Source: Coenobita brevimanus (Eukaryota; Arthropoda; Malacostraca; Decapoda; Coenobitidae). From it: DNA of 64,000 bases. The notes under the pieces were generated by a model. It searched no databases. It saw nothing but the letters and a program-made list of their open reading frames with translations, and had not been told where the DNA came from. A program made the position numbers and the translations under genes. The stretch covers positions 1 through 64,000 of the forward strand of contig JAVRFU010000173.1 in assembly GCA_032717465.1 (NCBI GenBank), read 5' to 3'. Positions 1 to 10,147 of the stretch are shown here, one piece after another (the first letter of the stretch is position 1; the number at the start of each line of letters is the position of its first letter).

Positions 1-630
1 AGAGATAAATGGTAGTGTTAACAATGGAAAATAGGATGCCTGAAGCCAGCTAGTTAGCCCAGACAACAAAGCTTGTGTCAAAAGCATGTCTAAACCATGT
101 GAATTAAGACAGCCACAGAAATGCTTTATTAAAAGTTCAAATTTTTCTAAAGTATCAAAAGGACACAAGAACTTCGAATTTAAGAGGTTGCACTGTATAT
201 CAAGTGAGTGGATGATCACAGTCACCTACCACCTGCAGGACTGGTAACCAAGGAGACACATGAAAGCAAGCCTCCTGTACCTGTAAAGTGTATAGCACAT
301 TGATATGACTAGTAGCCATAACCAAGGAGACTGCCACCTCATGAAGGCAACTTTCTCCATTGTCTGTTAAATTTGTTATAGCATGTTATCAAACCTGACA
401 GATCCCTGTTCCCTTTTGTCTCACTTGATGGCAGTGTGTTGTGTGATTGGAGGGTTGATAAGACTAGTAACCAAGGGTGATGGTATCTAGGGCTGGTGGT
501 GGTACTGTCAAAGCTGAGGGAGTGTGGCCATATGTGGATTACCACTAGGGTGTGGGAAGGAATTACAACTTGTTCAGTGTTGGTGAGAGGCTGTGTATGT
601 GGTGTTAGACTGTGAAAAATGCTGACATGG
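1..630. other. Noncoding stretch with a repeated short motif
   Basis: No credible coding region. The motif 'accaaggagac' recurs near 248 and 322, with a degenerate form near 470, each close to 'gactagta' or 'tggtaa'. The same motif recurs near 1,324 on this strand and, reverse complemented, near 9,360 and 13,190, so this is a dispersed low-copy repeat rather than unique sequence. The 105-codon antisense frame here has no recognisable composition or motif. Confidence 0.5.
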
Positions 631-631
631 T

Positions 632-1315
632 GTGTGCAGTGTGTGGGAGGGAGCATATGGAGATTTCAGGCATGAAAGGATTAGTCTTGCTGTTGAGTGT
701 GTAGAGGATATTTTTTTTTATTTTGAGGACATGCTGTGTGCTGGAGGTGGAGCTGGTGTTAGCTGTGTGGCTAGGATAAGGAGTGGCTGGAGGAAGTTCA
801 GGAAGCTGTTGCCTCCTGACATTGAGAGGGCTCTCCCTCAGTGCTAAGGGATCTTTGTATGTGGCACGTGTTAGGAGTGTAATGCTGTATGGTGGTGAGA
901 CCTGGGCAGTGAAGGATGAGGATGTTCATACGCTTAAACATACAGTAATGACAATGATTAGATTTGTTTGTAGTGCATCCTTGAATGACAGGCCTTGGGA
1001 AGGGTGTTAGGACTGCAGTTGAAGAGTTGAGAAGAAGAATGGGACTTGAATGTATTGATATAGTGATGAGGAGGGGTAGGTTGAGATGGTATGGACATGT
1101 GGAGAGGATGGAGAGTGAGAGCTGTGATTGTTTAGGGTCGAGTTGTGAGAGGCAGACTAAAAAAAAGACCTGGGATGAAGTCAGAGTGAGACCTCAGGGA
1201 TAAAGGACTGGACAGGGAGACTGGCAGAGATCAAGTAGTATGGAGAGAGGCCATTAGGTGACCAAGGCTAACTTATGCAGGCATGTTGAAGCCTTTGTAA
1301 GCGATAGGAAAATAA
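632..1315 (+). mobile_element. Line-E non-LTR retrotransposon, 3' remnant
   Basis: Three overlapping frames together give the C-terminal part of a LINE polyprotein downstream of the reverse transcriptase: 'GWRKFRKLLP', then 'SVMLYGGETWAVK', then 'RLRWYGHVERM' and 'KKTWDEV'. The same order is seen in the better-preserved minus-strand copy at 24.4-25.5 kb. Frameshifts near 840 and 1,010 break the frame. The 3' end runs through 'gccattaggtgaccaaggc', which is common to all copies of this family. The EN and RT domains are absent, so this is a 5'-truncated dead copy. Confidence 0.8.
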
Positions 1316-1319
1316 ACGA

Positions 1320-1984
1320 AGTAACCAAGGAGACTGTCATACCTCATAGTTAAGGACCATCAAACAGTGCAACCCCTCTCCCACCCTTCTCCATTTTTAT
1401 GTTAAGTGTTTAGGTAAAGCTTAGTCAGGGGGCAAAATTTACCATTACCAGTTGTATGGTGGGACTACTGTTAGTTTAGGCCATACCTGTGGCTAAACGA
1501 GGACATCTGTATATGCACTGTACAGTATTTGTGGATGTGGGAGCATCTCTTGGCCAGTCAGTCAGACCATATGATTTTTCAGCAGAACGTCACTCGTGTA
1601 GATTTTAATATATTGTGGCCCTTCATGATCCCACATCCATTACTGATATATTTATCTGTGCTGACCATATTTTCTTTATTCCAATAAATGCATCTGTAAT
1701 GTATATGCTTCTTTATTATAAATGTTTCAATATTTTGTGTAGTGGAGTAGAGTTTATCGCCTTTTAAGACTAATGAAAAACAGCTGGATTTTGACAAGAC
1801 AGTCTTATAATTTCCGATATTTGAGAGGTAGTAAAATTAATTGTGCTTTTTAAATCTAACGTCAGTTGCTTTGCCAGTGAGTGAAATATTGCTTCAACTT
1901 TAAAAATACTGAACACATAACCAAAGAACTGCAGCTAAAAAATAAATAAATGCATGCTCCTGGTGCAGGCCAAAAATTATTTGA
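1320..1984. other. Noncoding stretch, nothing recognised
   Basis: AT-rich sequence with only short frames and no family signature apart from one copy of the 'accaaggagactg' motif at its start. I see nothing supportable. Confidence 0.4.
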
Positions 1985-2440
1985 AACATCTCGACATATT
2001 GCATCAATGGCACATAGTGATGCAGGTTGCCAATTTTTATTCCATCTGACTACAACTGTTGCATGTTTATCTCATTTGTACTGCTGTGTCAATGGTCACT
2101 GCCCCTCCGAAACGTCTGCTTGCATCCTTCCACCACCCTGGCGGGTGCGTAGCACCTGTCTAGCAGCAAACTCTCATCCCTTTTCTGTCCAGCTATCAAA
2201 TGCAGGAGTTAACCTTCATGTACGCAATAGGTCAACTCTGGAACTGCTTTTCACTCTTCCTAGTGCCTATGACCCTCCAGTCTTTTTAATGCTGTGTCCA
2301 GGCATCTCAAGATGAATGATCTTGAACTTGGCCCTTAACTTAGTTTTTTGTTGGAGGGAACAGTCGTTCAGGTTTTCTAGCATTTAGTTCCCTCTTCCCT
2401 GCATAAAATAATGATTTAAATTGTTGTGGGAACAACATTG
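1985..2440 (+). mobile_element. Line-C retrotransposon, 3' terminal remnant
   Basis: The translation keeps the C-terminal signature of the Line-C polyprotein: 'ETSACILPPPWRVRSTCLA' then 'NSHPFSVQL', as in the copy ending at 33.9 kb ('ELSACIPPPLRRARSTCLV', 'NAHPFSVQL'). It is followed by a 3' untranslated stretch with 'tggagggaaca', also found after the copy near 43.9 kb. The RT domain is missing. The residual 121-codon frame is a fossil, not a gene. Confidence 0.75.
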
Positions 2441-2900
2441 CCTAAAAATTACCTGCTGTAGTGTTCATCTGTCATGTTGGACTAAAAGACCTGTTGCCTG
2501 GGTCTGAATGGCTTGGTAGGCCAGGAACAGCAGTACTGATTTTATACATACAGTACTTTATTAGTTGCCTACTTGCACCAGACCATGAGCAATAGATTTA
2601 AACTTCAGCCAGTCTTGGTTAAGATGTGTGTCTGTTTATGACCAAGAAATTAACAAGGGTTATATAAATTGTAGCAGCCAGTTCATAAGTAACCTTGTAA
2701 TTTTTTAGAAGTGCTATTCCAAGGTTTTTTAAGGGAACAAAGTCTTAAAAGGCGAGAAATATTACTTCATTGCTTTTACAAATATGTGGCCATATTACTT
2801 TTTTTTTTTTCAAAGATCTGTTATTGGTAGGTAGGTTATGGTAACATTTCATGAGTTTAGTAAGAAATCATATGTCATTTGGTTGTCTGTGCTCCATGAA
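2440..2900. other. Noncoding stretch, nothing recognised
   Basis: AT-rich DNA with a T(10) run near 2,800. No coding frame, repeat family or RNA gene is evident. Confidence 0.4.
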
Positions 2901-3306
2901 TTAGATATGGGAGACTGAGGGATGCAGTGGGAGAGAATTAACTAGGAGTGTATGTGAGTGAGGTAGGAGGGGAGACCAAGGATGTGATGGAGGGCTGGAG
3001 TGAGAGACTAACGGCCAATTCACACTATACGATTCGTCTTCGTAGGGTTACGGTTCATTTGCTATGTCACTGTTCACACTATATGTCCATGATCTCGTCA
3101 GTCTGCGTGCAGCTGTGGCTCCGACAAGAAGCCTCTGAAATTAGTGTAAAGCAGCTTGCTGCAACTTTCAATTTTGCACAGCTACTGAGGTGACAATGCC
3201 ACTGATGTTACAACCTTGAATGTCACGAACAATGCAAGCTCTTTAGTAGACATAACTAGACAGGGAGGAAATGCTCCACAAGGTGCATTCCTTGTATAAG
3301 AAATTA

Positions 3307-3391
3307 AAAAGATTCTTGAAGTCCCACTGGTTCTCTTCCATGGAATTTAAAAGATTCTTGAAGTGCCACTGGTTTTCTTCCATTGGCGTAA
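3307..3391 (+). repeat. Two tandem copies of a 43-bp unit
   Basis: 'aaaagattcttgaagt' begins at about 3,307 and again at about 3,349, each followed by a 'ccactggtt..cttccat' segment. This is a small internal duplication inside the Harbinger-like element. Confidence 0.7.
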
Positions 3392-3565
3392 AGAGGGTTG
3401 AGAGAGAACCTACCAATGGTTATGAACAGGATGTTGGGAGAACCAGTGAATGGTAATGGATAGGGTATTAAGAGATACCCTATGAATGGTAATGAATAGG
3501 ATGAAGGATAAAATGCTATTTGTCACACTGTTATAATAAAATAGTGAAATATTTAAATATCTTAC

Positions 3566-3698
3566 CCAATTTTTCCAATCCCTCTCCTATTAATTTCCAT
3601 ATTTTTTCTTTCATATGGTTATCGTTGTATTTTCTCTTGCCCCTGTCATATAGTTCCTCGTAGCCTCTGACCAGTTCTAATAACTTCTCATCACTCAC
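3566..3698 (-). pseudogene. MADF-like domain exon of the Harbinger-type element
   Basis: Reading the minus strand from 3,698 gives an uninterrupted stretch of 44 codons beginning SDEKLLELVRGYEELYDRG after an initial GTG, containing KRKYNDNHMKEKIWKLIGEG, and ending at a consensus splice donor (GGTAAG, 3,561-3,566). The pattern 'LLELV..YEELYD....KY.D...KEKIWK.I' is that of MADF or Myb/SANT-like DNA-binding domains, which PIF/Harbinger elements encode as a second protein that works with the transposase. The first codon GTG sits where ATG would be expected, so the start may be mutated. There is an in-frame TAA two codons upstream of that GTG. I did not find the next exon. The domain call is from visual pattern matching only. 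Confidence 0.6.
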
Positions 3699-4332
3699 GA
3701 CTACTTATAGTACTGTTCACGGCCAAAAGCAGTGACAGGCTAAAGTTGTCCTCTGTTGTCTGTAAACACACCGTGACTGATACGTATTGATGTTCACACT
3801 GATTGGTGGAGGTACGGAGCGTTTCCATACCTATACGTTTCGTTCGTTAGAGATTTCTTCCAAACGTAGGCGATCCGTACGTGTGAAAGCCGCACGAAAG
3901 ATGAACAATAAACGGAAAATATAGTGTGAACAGCCCCATTGATTTCGATAAAATAATTAACGTACGAAAGCCGTACGGAGACGAACCGTGTAGTGTGAAT
4001 CGGCCCTAATGTGTGAGGTGGAGGGGGGGGGAAAGGGAAACTGAGGGATTGAGTAGAGGATGTAAATTGAAATGGGAAGGAGAGGGAAACTAACTAGGAG
4101 TGTATGTGAGTAAGGTGGATGTGGGGTAAGAGGGAGGGGGAGACTGAGGATGAGATGGAGGGATGAGTGGAGGTATATAGGAGAGGAGGGTGTAAGTTGG
4201 GGGTGGAGTATGAGAGTGAGGTGGAGGGATGGAATAGAGGTATGAGAGGGAGGTGTAAGTGGGGGGGGGATGGAGAGAGAGACTAAGTAGGGGTTTGTGT
4301 GAGTGAGGTGGAGGTGGGGCAAGTGGCAGGGG

Positions 4333-4660
4333 GAGACTGAGGATGAGATGGAGGGATGGAGTGGAGAGGTGCATGAGAGAGGAGGGTGTAGGAAGATTCT
4401 GAGAGTGGATGTGAGTGAGGTGGAGACTGAGGATGAGATGGAGGGATGGAGTGGAGAGGTGCATGAGAGAGGAGGGTGTAGGAAGATTCTGAGAGTGGAT
4501 GTGAGTGAGGTGGAGACTGAGGATGAGATGGAGAGGTGCATGAGAGAGGAGGGTGTAGGAAGATTCTGAGAGTGGATGTGAGTGAGGTGGAGACTGAGGA
4601 TGAGATGGAGGGATGGAGTGGAGAGATATATGAGAGGGGGGTGTAAGTTGGGGGAATGGA
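4333..4660 (+). repeat. 90-bp minisatellite, about four units
   Basis: The phrase 'gagactgaggatgagatgg' starts at 4,333, 4,423, 4,513 and 4,590. The first two intervals are exactly 90 bp. The third is 77 bp because one unit lacks about 13 bp ('ggatggagtggag'). The units derive from the Line-A tail and translate in several frames, which produces the spurious frames here on both strands. Confidence 0.85.
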
Positions 4661-4780
4661 GAGTAGGAAACATAATCAGGAGGGTGTATGTGAGTGAGGT
4701 GGAGGGAGAGGCAGGGGGTGTAATCTGGGGGGAGGGCAGGTAGATGGTAGTGGACAGGGAGGAGATATGTACCCTCACAG

Positions 4781-5209
4781 GATGAAGGTGTCAGGCTATA
4801 GGTAGATATAGCATGTCCACACTTTCACATTGTTATAGTAATATGGCCATTATATTTTGTTTTATTTGTTTGCTTGAGATTATACTCTGAACTTTAGCTT
4901 GGCCTAAAATTATAAATCTTTCCAGCCTGAATTGAGTTGTAACTTTCTTAAAACAGGATAGTAGGCACAGTGTGAAAAGGATTATGAGTAATAGCATTGC
5001 CTTTCTGTGCCTCGAGTTACTCTTATGTGACACAGCTGGAAAAGACTGAGAAATTGGGCCAAGTTAGTGAAGAGTAAATATTGTTCAGTGGAATGTGATT
5101 TTGTTGTTATTTAACATGCATCACAACCGTCCATGTTGGTATTTTTGAACCTCTTCAGTACTGTTTACATCATTTCTCAGTGTATTGTAGCTGTGTCCCA
5201 GATGATTGT
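4781..5209. other. Noncoding stretch, nothing recognised
   Basis: Mixed AT-rich sequence. No coding signal or repeat that I can assign. Confidence 0.4.
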
Positions 5210-5332
5210 ATTCTTGCTGCTGCCAGACGATTTTACTCAGCTTAGGGGGTCTGATACTGAAGGGAGACTTTGTCTCCTCCAGTATGAGATCGCACTCCAA
5301 GCTGAATAAAATCGTGTGGCATCAGCAGGAAT
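5210..5332. repeat. Short inverted-repeat (MITE-like) element
   Basis: The left arm begins 'attcttgctgctgccagacg'. The reverse complement of the right arm begins 'attcctgctgatgccacacg', and similarity extends about 55 bp inward with a short central loop near 5,266. A diverged piece of the same sequence ('gaataaaaccatctgg') lies near 22,300. Size and structure suggest a miniature inverted-repeat element. No target duplication is clear. Confidence 0.6.
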
Positions 5333-5626
5333 AAAATGTCCTCATACTGAAGGGGTTAATTGGTTCATGTCTTTTGTATACTGTGTCATGTTGATTAATG
5401 GTCCAATTGCTTCCGTTTTAACATGCCTTAGCAAACACAACGTTGCGTGGTGCACACCGTGTTTAGCAATGCATGTTAAGTAGCCCTTTTGATCACTCTG
5501 TTGTATGCCATGTGTTCTTGTATAGCTCTGCCTGGCATTAGCTGGGCAGAGCAATACAAGACATGGCATCTACACAGTGATTTGAAGGGCACGGTCTTGG
5601 AAGCATCTTGGGGTAGGGCGCAGAAC

Positions 5627-5717
5627 CTATCTCGATAAATCGGCCACGAAAATACGGACTGGCAACCCTCCCTTAGGGTTCCCAGTCCTTATTTCTCTGG
5701 CCGATTTATCGAGATAG
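5627..5717. repeat. 91-bp near-perfect hairpin repeat
   Basis: The arms share 'ctatctcgataaatcggcc' exactly at both outer ends. The rest of the arms ('ggactggcaaccct' against 'agggttcccagtcc') pair with few mismatches around a tiny loop at about 5,670-5,674. A T(13) run follows immediately. This is a MITE-like foldback that could extrude as a cruciform. Confidence 0.75.
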
Positions 5718-5804
5718 TTTTTTTTTTTTTTCACCTTCTTCACTTAAATGTATCTTAGTGGAAATAAAACCAATGTATTTACCTTGTCTTTATTATATAT
5801 ACAT

Positions 5805-6145
5805 ATACCTTACTTATATATGTATAGTACTTATATATGTATAGTACTTATATATGTATAGTACTTATATATGTATAGTACTTATATATGTATAGTACTT
5901 ATATATGTATAGTACTTATATATGTATAGTACTTATATATGTATAGTACTTATTATATGTATAGTACTTATTATATGTATAGTACTTATTATATGTATAG
6001 TACTTTGAAAAATATCAGAAAGAGAATACCAATAGACATGAATAGTATGAAGGAGACATCACTTCATACTATTCATGTCTATTGGTATTCTTTTTCTGAT
6101 ATTTTTCAAAGTACTATACATATAATAAGTACTATACATATATAA
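5805..6145. repeat. 17-bp tandem repeats leading into a large palindrome
   Basis: About eight copies of a 17-bp unit ('acttatatatgtatagt') and three copies of a slightly longer version run from 5,805 to 6,004. They are followed by a near-perfect palindrome with arms 5,999-6,053 and 6,062-6,116 ('agtactttgaaaaatatcag' outermost) around an 8-9-bp loop. On the far side the same 17-bp unit continues in inverted orientation ('actatacatatataag') to about 6,145. The whole block is therefore one inverted repeat whose arms contain an internal minisatellite. Confidence 0.8.
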
Positions 6146-6289
6146 GTAACTTATAACATTCAAACTTTAGCACTTAGAACTTAAAAGGACAATATAAAAA
6201 GACATTAAAGAACAAAAACATATATTATGAACTGAAAAGGACAATATACAAAGACATTAAAGAATAAAAGAAACATATATTAAAAACAA

Positions 6290-7490
6290 ACAAAACAAGA
6301 CATGGAGCAGGACATAGCAGATGACAGGGAAGGACACAGCAGGACATGGCAGATGACAGGGAAGGACACAGCATAGATGACAGGGCAAGAACAGCAGGAC
6401 ATGACACACATGATGGAAGGACAGAGCATAGATGATGCAAGGGCAAGACAACCAGGGCACACAAAGAGTGCAGATGACAGTGCATGGGTGTAGAGCAGGA
6501 CAGGGGTGGCAGGGCACAAAGCACGACATAGCACAGATAATGGAAGGGCACAACAGACCAGGTCATAGGAAGGTAAGACAAGCAGGATACAGCAAGAGAT
6601 GGAAGGGCAGGACACCCTAGGCAAGAACAGCACGACACAGGGTAAGAATAGCAAGGAGGCCAAGGATGGCAGGGCACAGCAAGAGTGCAGATGACAGTGC
6701 ATGGGTGGCAGGGCACAAAGCATGACATAGCACAGATGATGGAAGGGCACAACAGAGCAGGTCATAGCAAGGTAAGACAAGCAGGATACAGCAAGAGATG
6801 GAAGGGCAGGACACCCTAGGCAAGAACAGCAGGACACAGGCTAAGAATAGCAAGGAGGCCAAGGATGGCAGGGCACAGCAAGAGTGCAGATGACAGTGCA
6901 TGGGTGTAGAGCAGGACAGGGGTGGCAGGGCACAAAGCACGACATAGCACAGATGATGGAAGGGCACAACAGAGCAGGTCATAGCAAGGTAAGACAAGCA
7001 GGATACAGCAAGAGATGGAAGGGCAGGACACCATAGGCAAGAACAGCAGGACACAGGGTAAGAATAGCAAGGAGGGGAGGACAGACCAAGGATGGCAGGG
7101 CACAGCAAGAGTGCAGATGACAGTGCATGGGTGTAGGGCAGGACAGGGGTGGCAGGGCACAAAGCATGACATAGCACAGATAATGGAAGGGCACAACAGA
7201 CCAGGTCATAGGAAGGTAAGACAAGCAGGATACAGCAAGAGATGGAAGGGCAGGACACCCTAGGCAAGAACAGCAGGGCACAGCAAGAGTGCAGATGACA
7301 GTGCATGGGTGGCAGGGCACAAAGCATGACATAGCACAGATGATGGAAGGGCACAACAGAGCAGGTCATAGCAAGGTAAGACAAGCAGGATACAGCAAGA
7401 GATGGAAGGGCAGGACACCCTAGGCAAGAACAGCAGGACACAGGCTAAGAATAGCAAGGAGGGGAGGGCAGGACAGGGGTGGCAAGGCAA
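6290..7490. repeat. Compound minisatellite, about five higher-order units
   Basis: The phrase 'ggaagggcacaacaga' recurs at about 6,542, 6,741, 6,959, 7,185 and 7,345. The spacing varies (roughly 198, 218, 226 and 160 bp) because sub-blocks such as 'agtgcagatgacagtgcatg', 'gtgtagagcaggacagg' and 'aagcaggatacagcaagaga' are present or absent. The long Cys/Leu-rich minus-strand frames over this interval are translations of the repeat and show no protein family. Confidence 0.85.
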
Positions 7491-7494
7491 GGCA

Positions 7495-7628
7495 GGGCAT
7501 GGCTGCATATTGCAAGGGTGTAGGGGAGGGCATGGCTGCATATTGCAAGGGTGTAGGGGAGGGCATGGCTGCATATTACAAGGGTGTAGGGGAGGGCATG
7601 GCTGCATATTACATGGGTGTAGGGGAGG
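7495..7628 (+). repeat. 33-bp minisatellite, four units
   Basis: 'catggctgcatatt' starts at 7,498, 7,531, 7,564 and 7,597, exactly 33 bp apart. Because 33 is divisible by three, open frames with an 11-residue repeat appear on both strands. I treat them as artefacts of the period. Confidence 0.9.
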
Positions 7629-7789
7629 GAAGGAAAGTGCAAGGGTGCAGGGCAGGTAAGTGATGGCAGGACAGGACATGGTTGACAGAACAGGGATGGA
7701 AGGAAAGGACATGGCTGACAGAATAGGGATGGAACGACAGGACAAGGATGACAGGAACAGCAAAGGACACCTAGTAAGGCAAAGCAAGG

Positions 7790-8110
7790 GTGGGGGTGGT
7801 AAGGTTAGGAAGAGGAAGAAAGAGGGGAGGAAGGGGAAAGAAGAAAAGAGAGAGAAGAACGAGGAGAAGAGGAGGCCTAATACAATAAGAGGAGGAGAGG
7901 AAGCCTAATACAAAAAGGGGAGGACGAGGAAGGAAGAAAAGAATGAGGAGGAGGAGGAGGAAGGAGAACAATGAGGAGGGGAACAGGAAGGAAGAAGAGG
8001 AAAAGAACAACAAGGAGGAGAAGAGGAAGCCTAATACAATACAGGGAGGAAGAGGAAGGAAGAGAAGAACAACGAGGAGGAGAAGAGGAAGCCTAATACA
8101 ATACTTAACT
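7790..8110 (+). repeat. Polypurine tract (GA-rich)
   Basis: About 320 bp almost entirely of A and G on the plus strand, with an imperfect repeat of 'aggaggagaagaggaagcct' and 'aatacaa' at about 7,865-7,910, 8,010-8,035 and 8,065-8,105. Long homopurine runs can form triplex DNA. The antisense frame here is only Leu/Ser-rich low complexity. Confidence 0.75.
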
Positions 8111-8754
8111 ATATGAAGTACTAAAACACACAGAGAATAAACACTCAACTTTGTTTTCCTTTGTAATATTAATGCCAGCAAGAGGTATCATTAGCTTAGG
8201 CTTCAAAAACTGCTTGTGGGTCAAATAATAATAATAATAATTTACTGGCAAACCCCTATCAGTAATTCCTCATTTAAGATACTTCCACTAAGCACAGTCT
8301 CTCTCTTAATGTCACTCAAAAATACACTTTTCACAAACTTCTTAATTAATCTCAAAGGTGTGCTGTGAAAGATCAATGTTAATTCATCTAAAAATATAAT
8401 TTTTTTTTAATTTAACACCAATAAATCTTGCTAGTTAGTTCTGTCTTGCATATGATCCTTAAATGCTGGAGAAAAAGTCCCTCTTGCTGGGACCCGACCC
8501 TAACTTCACGCAGTCAGCAATTTACGGGAATATATATCAATTATTAAATGAGGAATTACTTACTGCTGGCATTATACACAAACAAAACTCACAATTTACA
8601 CATATTCTGTTTTAAACTGTGTGGAAAATGTGCCACTAGATCTCAGATGATGTGTTTATATATACAGTATTTCAAAGCTATGCATATATATACTGAGGTG
8701 TACATGATGGGCCTGTAGAAACAGTTCAGTATTTTTATATCATTTGTATCGTAC
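8111..8754. other. Noncoding stretch with an (AAT)n run
   Basis: Contains (aat)6 near 8,227-8,244 and AT-rich DNA. No gene is supported. Confidence 0.4.
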
Positions 8755-8900
8755 CATTCATGAAGGCTCCAACATGCATTCATTGGCCATAGTCACCTAA
8801 TGATGGCTGTCTATGCTGCTCAATCTCTGGCAGCCACCCTATGACCTTGTCTCGTATTTTTTTCCCAGTCTGCCTCACAACCCTACCCCCGAAATTCACA
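8755..8900 (-). mobile_element. Line-E 3' end fragment
   Basis: 'catgaaggctccaacatgca' followed by 'ggtcacctaatgatggct'-like sequence (here 'agtcacctaatgatggct') and 'ctctggcagcc' matches the reverse complement of the shared Line-E 3' end (compare 24,373-24,460 and 52,248-52,330). Only the last ~140 bp survive. Confidence 0.7.
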
Positions 8901-8984
8901 CTTCACACCTGACGCACCCAATTGTTATAAAATTACGGTGCAGGGCAGACACCTTCAGGTGGTGGCACTGATATAAACAAGCCA

Positions 8985-9420
8985 TGTCCAGTGAAAAGGA
9001 CCAGATGCTCACTCACTGACCATTTAAGCCCCTGGAATCCTGACTACCTCACATATTTCTCCCTACATAAGTGCTTCAAATTTATCAACTCCAGGACTTT
9101 CCTATTCCAGACCAACACCACTACAGTACCAGCTGGTGTTCTCAGTGCCAAAAATCCCTCATGGCTAAACACACAGACACAGGACAACAAGGGGACTCTC
9201 AATGCAGAAAAACACGAACATATAAACCACCACCACAACCCAACAAGACATCCACACAGAGTTATAAGGCTGCCTCCTCCCCCCAGCCTCACTGTGTACC
9301 TCATCATAATAACTAATCCCATTAAACAGTGAAATTTTTAGTACTGAGACAGGAATGAGTCTCCTTGATTACTAGTTCAACTGACCCTCCAGTCTGGCCC
9401 CACTTTGTCAGAGGAACATA
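8985..9420. repeat. Noncoding block with a diverged duplicate near 12.3-13.26 kb
   Basis: Short ordered matches link this block to 12,320-13,260: 'ctcactcactgaccatt' with 'ctcattcacttaccatt', 'ggaatcctgac' with 'aatcctaggatc', and 'atgagtctccttg.ttactag' followed by 'ctccagtctg'. The second block also contains a SINE1 insertion. Frames of 81-113 codons here overlap in two phases and resemble no family. I read them as chance. Confidence 0.5.
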
Positions 9421-10103
9421 AAAGCATTACGGCCATTCAAACCACCAAGGAAGTTGTACTAGACCTATTACTTGACCACTGCCCCAAATTAGAAAGTTAC
9501 CTAAATCCAAATAAAATGTGCAACCATTTCTATTTCTCCTTTTTCTCTTATTTCCTTGGTTTTCTGTTAATAATTTATCCTGTACATACTGCCTACCTAG
9601 CCACTACAGCCATTCAAAGCCTATAACACTGCACGCCAGCACTACATTTCACAAGATAGAGTCAATATTCTTTTTCTCGCCCCTAAAACGGCCCCCATTC
9701 AGAAGGAACTGTGCTGTGAAAATACATGGAATATCACAGTACAGGTCATCGGCTCCGACCACCTGCACTTGTCGCAGTCCGCCGATGGCTGTGGCCGTCA
9801 ACCTCTTATTTTTTATTTTTTATTCCAGTACTTTATTTCAGAGTGTACACAGCTTTTTTTATAAATAAATATATATATATACAGTACTCTATTTTTATCA
9901 TTTCACACTGTACCTAGCTACCTATACACACAAGGCCACTACAGACATCCACAAATCTGCAGCCAAACAGGACCCTTCACAAACCATCACCAGACACCCA
10001 CCCTTCACAAACAACCCTACCCAGAGAAACACGAATACACCTACTCTCTCTCACCCTCTCTTTACTCTTTGTCTAAAAATGCCTTGTGCTCTCTCTCATG
10101 GAT

Positions 10104-10147
10104 CTATCTATCTATCTATTGCCAGATGCCGGCCACAAACGTATCGC
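10104..10147 (-). mobile_element. 44-bp Line-A 3'-end insertion with 13-bp target duplication
   Basis: 'ctatctatctatctattgcc' plus 'agatgccggccacaaacg' is the reverse complement of the extreme 3' end of Line-A with its GATA tail. It is flanked by ctctctcatggat at 10,091-10,103 and again at 10,148-10,160. The paralogous unit near 10,858 has a single uninterrupted copy of this site ('ctctctcatggatgctg'), so the pre-insertion state is visible in the same window. Confidence 0.85.

Larger units (their letters stand above)
3012..4006 (-). mobile_element. PIF/Harbinger-type DNA transposon remnant with TIRs and TAA target duplication
   Basis: The left end reads CGGCCAATTCACACTATACG. The reverse complement of the right end reads GGGCCGATTCACACTACACG. 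Similarity continues for about 35 bp, so these are terminal inverted repeats. The trinucleotide TAA lies immediately outside both ends (3,009-3,011 and 4,007-4,009), the 3-bp duplication typical of PIF/Harbinger. The flanks on both sides are Line-A tail, consistent with insertion into it. Copies of 'ttcacact' occur in the subterminal regions. Inside is a MADF-like exon on the minus strand, fitting the accessory DNA-binding protein of these elements. No DDE transposase is recognisable, so the copy is non-autonomous. Confidence 0.8.
2905..4780 (+). mobile_element. Line-A 3' coding tail, expanded and split by a DNA transposon
   Basis: The purine-rich segments at 2,905-3,008 and 4,010-4,780 are degenerate copies of the last coding part of Line-A (compare 39,780-39,930: 'gaggagtgtgtgtgtgagtg' then 'gcaaggccaaggatgagatg'). 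Words such as 'tgtatgtgagtgaggt', 'gactgaggatgagatgga' and 'ggtgtaagttggg' recur many times, so this piece has been tandemly multiplied. The 995-bp Harbinger-like element at 3,012-4,006 lies inside it. The long antisense frame over 3,957-4,778 is a low-complexity shadow of this repeat. Confidence 0.7.

Noticed and set aside
3957..4778. 273-codon Pro/Ser/Thr/His-rich minus-strand frame
   Set aside because: It runs from the Harbinger terminus across the purine-rich minisatellite; a strongly purine-biased strand lacks stops on its complement.
6225..7787. Cys/Leu-rich frames of 98-274 codons over the minisatellite
   Set aside because: They repeat with the DNA repeat, overlap in several phases and contain no domain. 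They are translations of tandem DNA.
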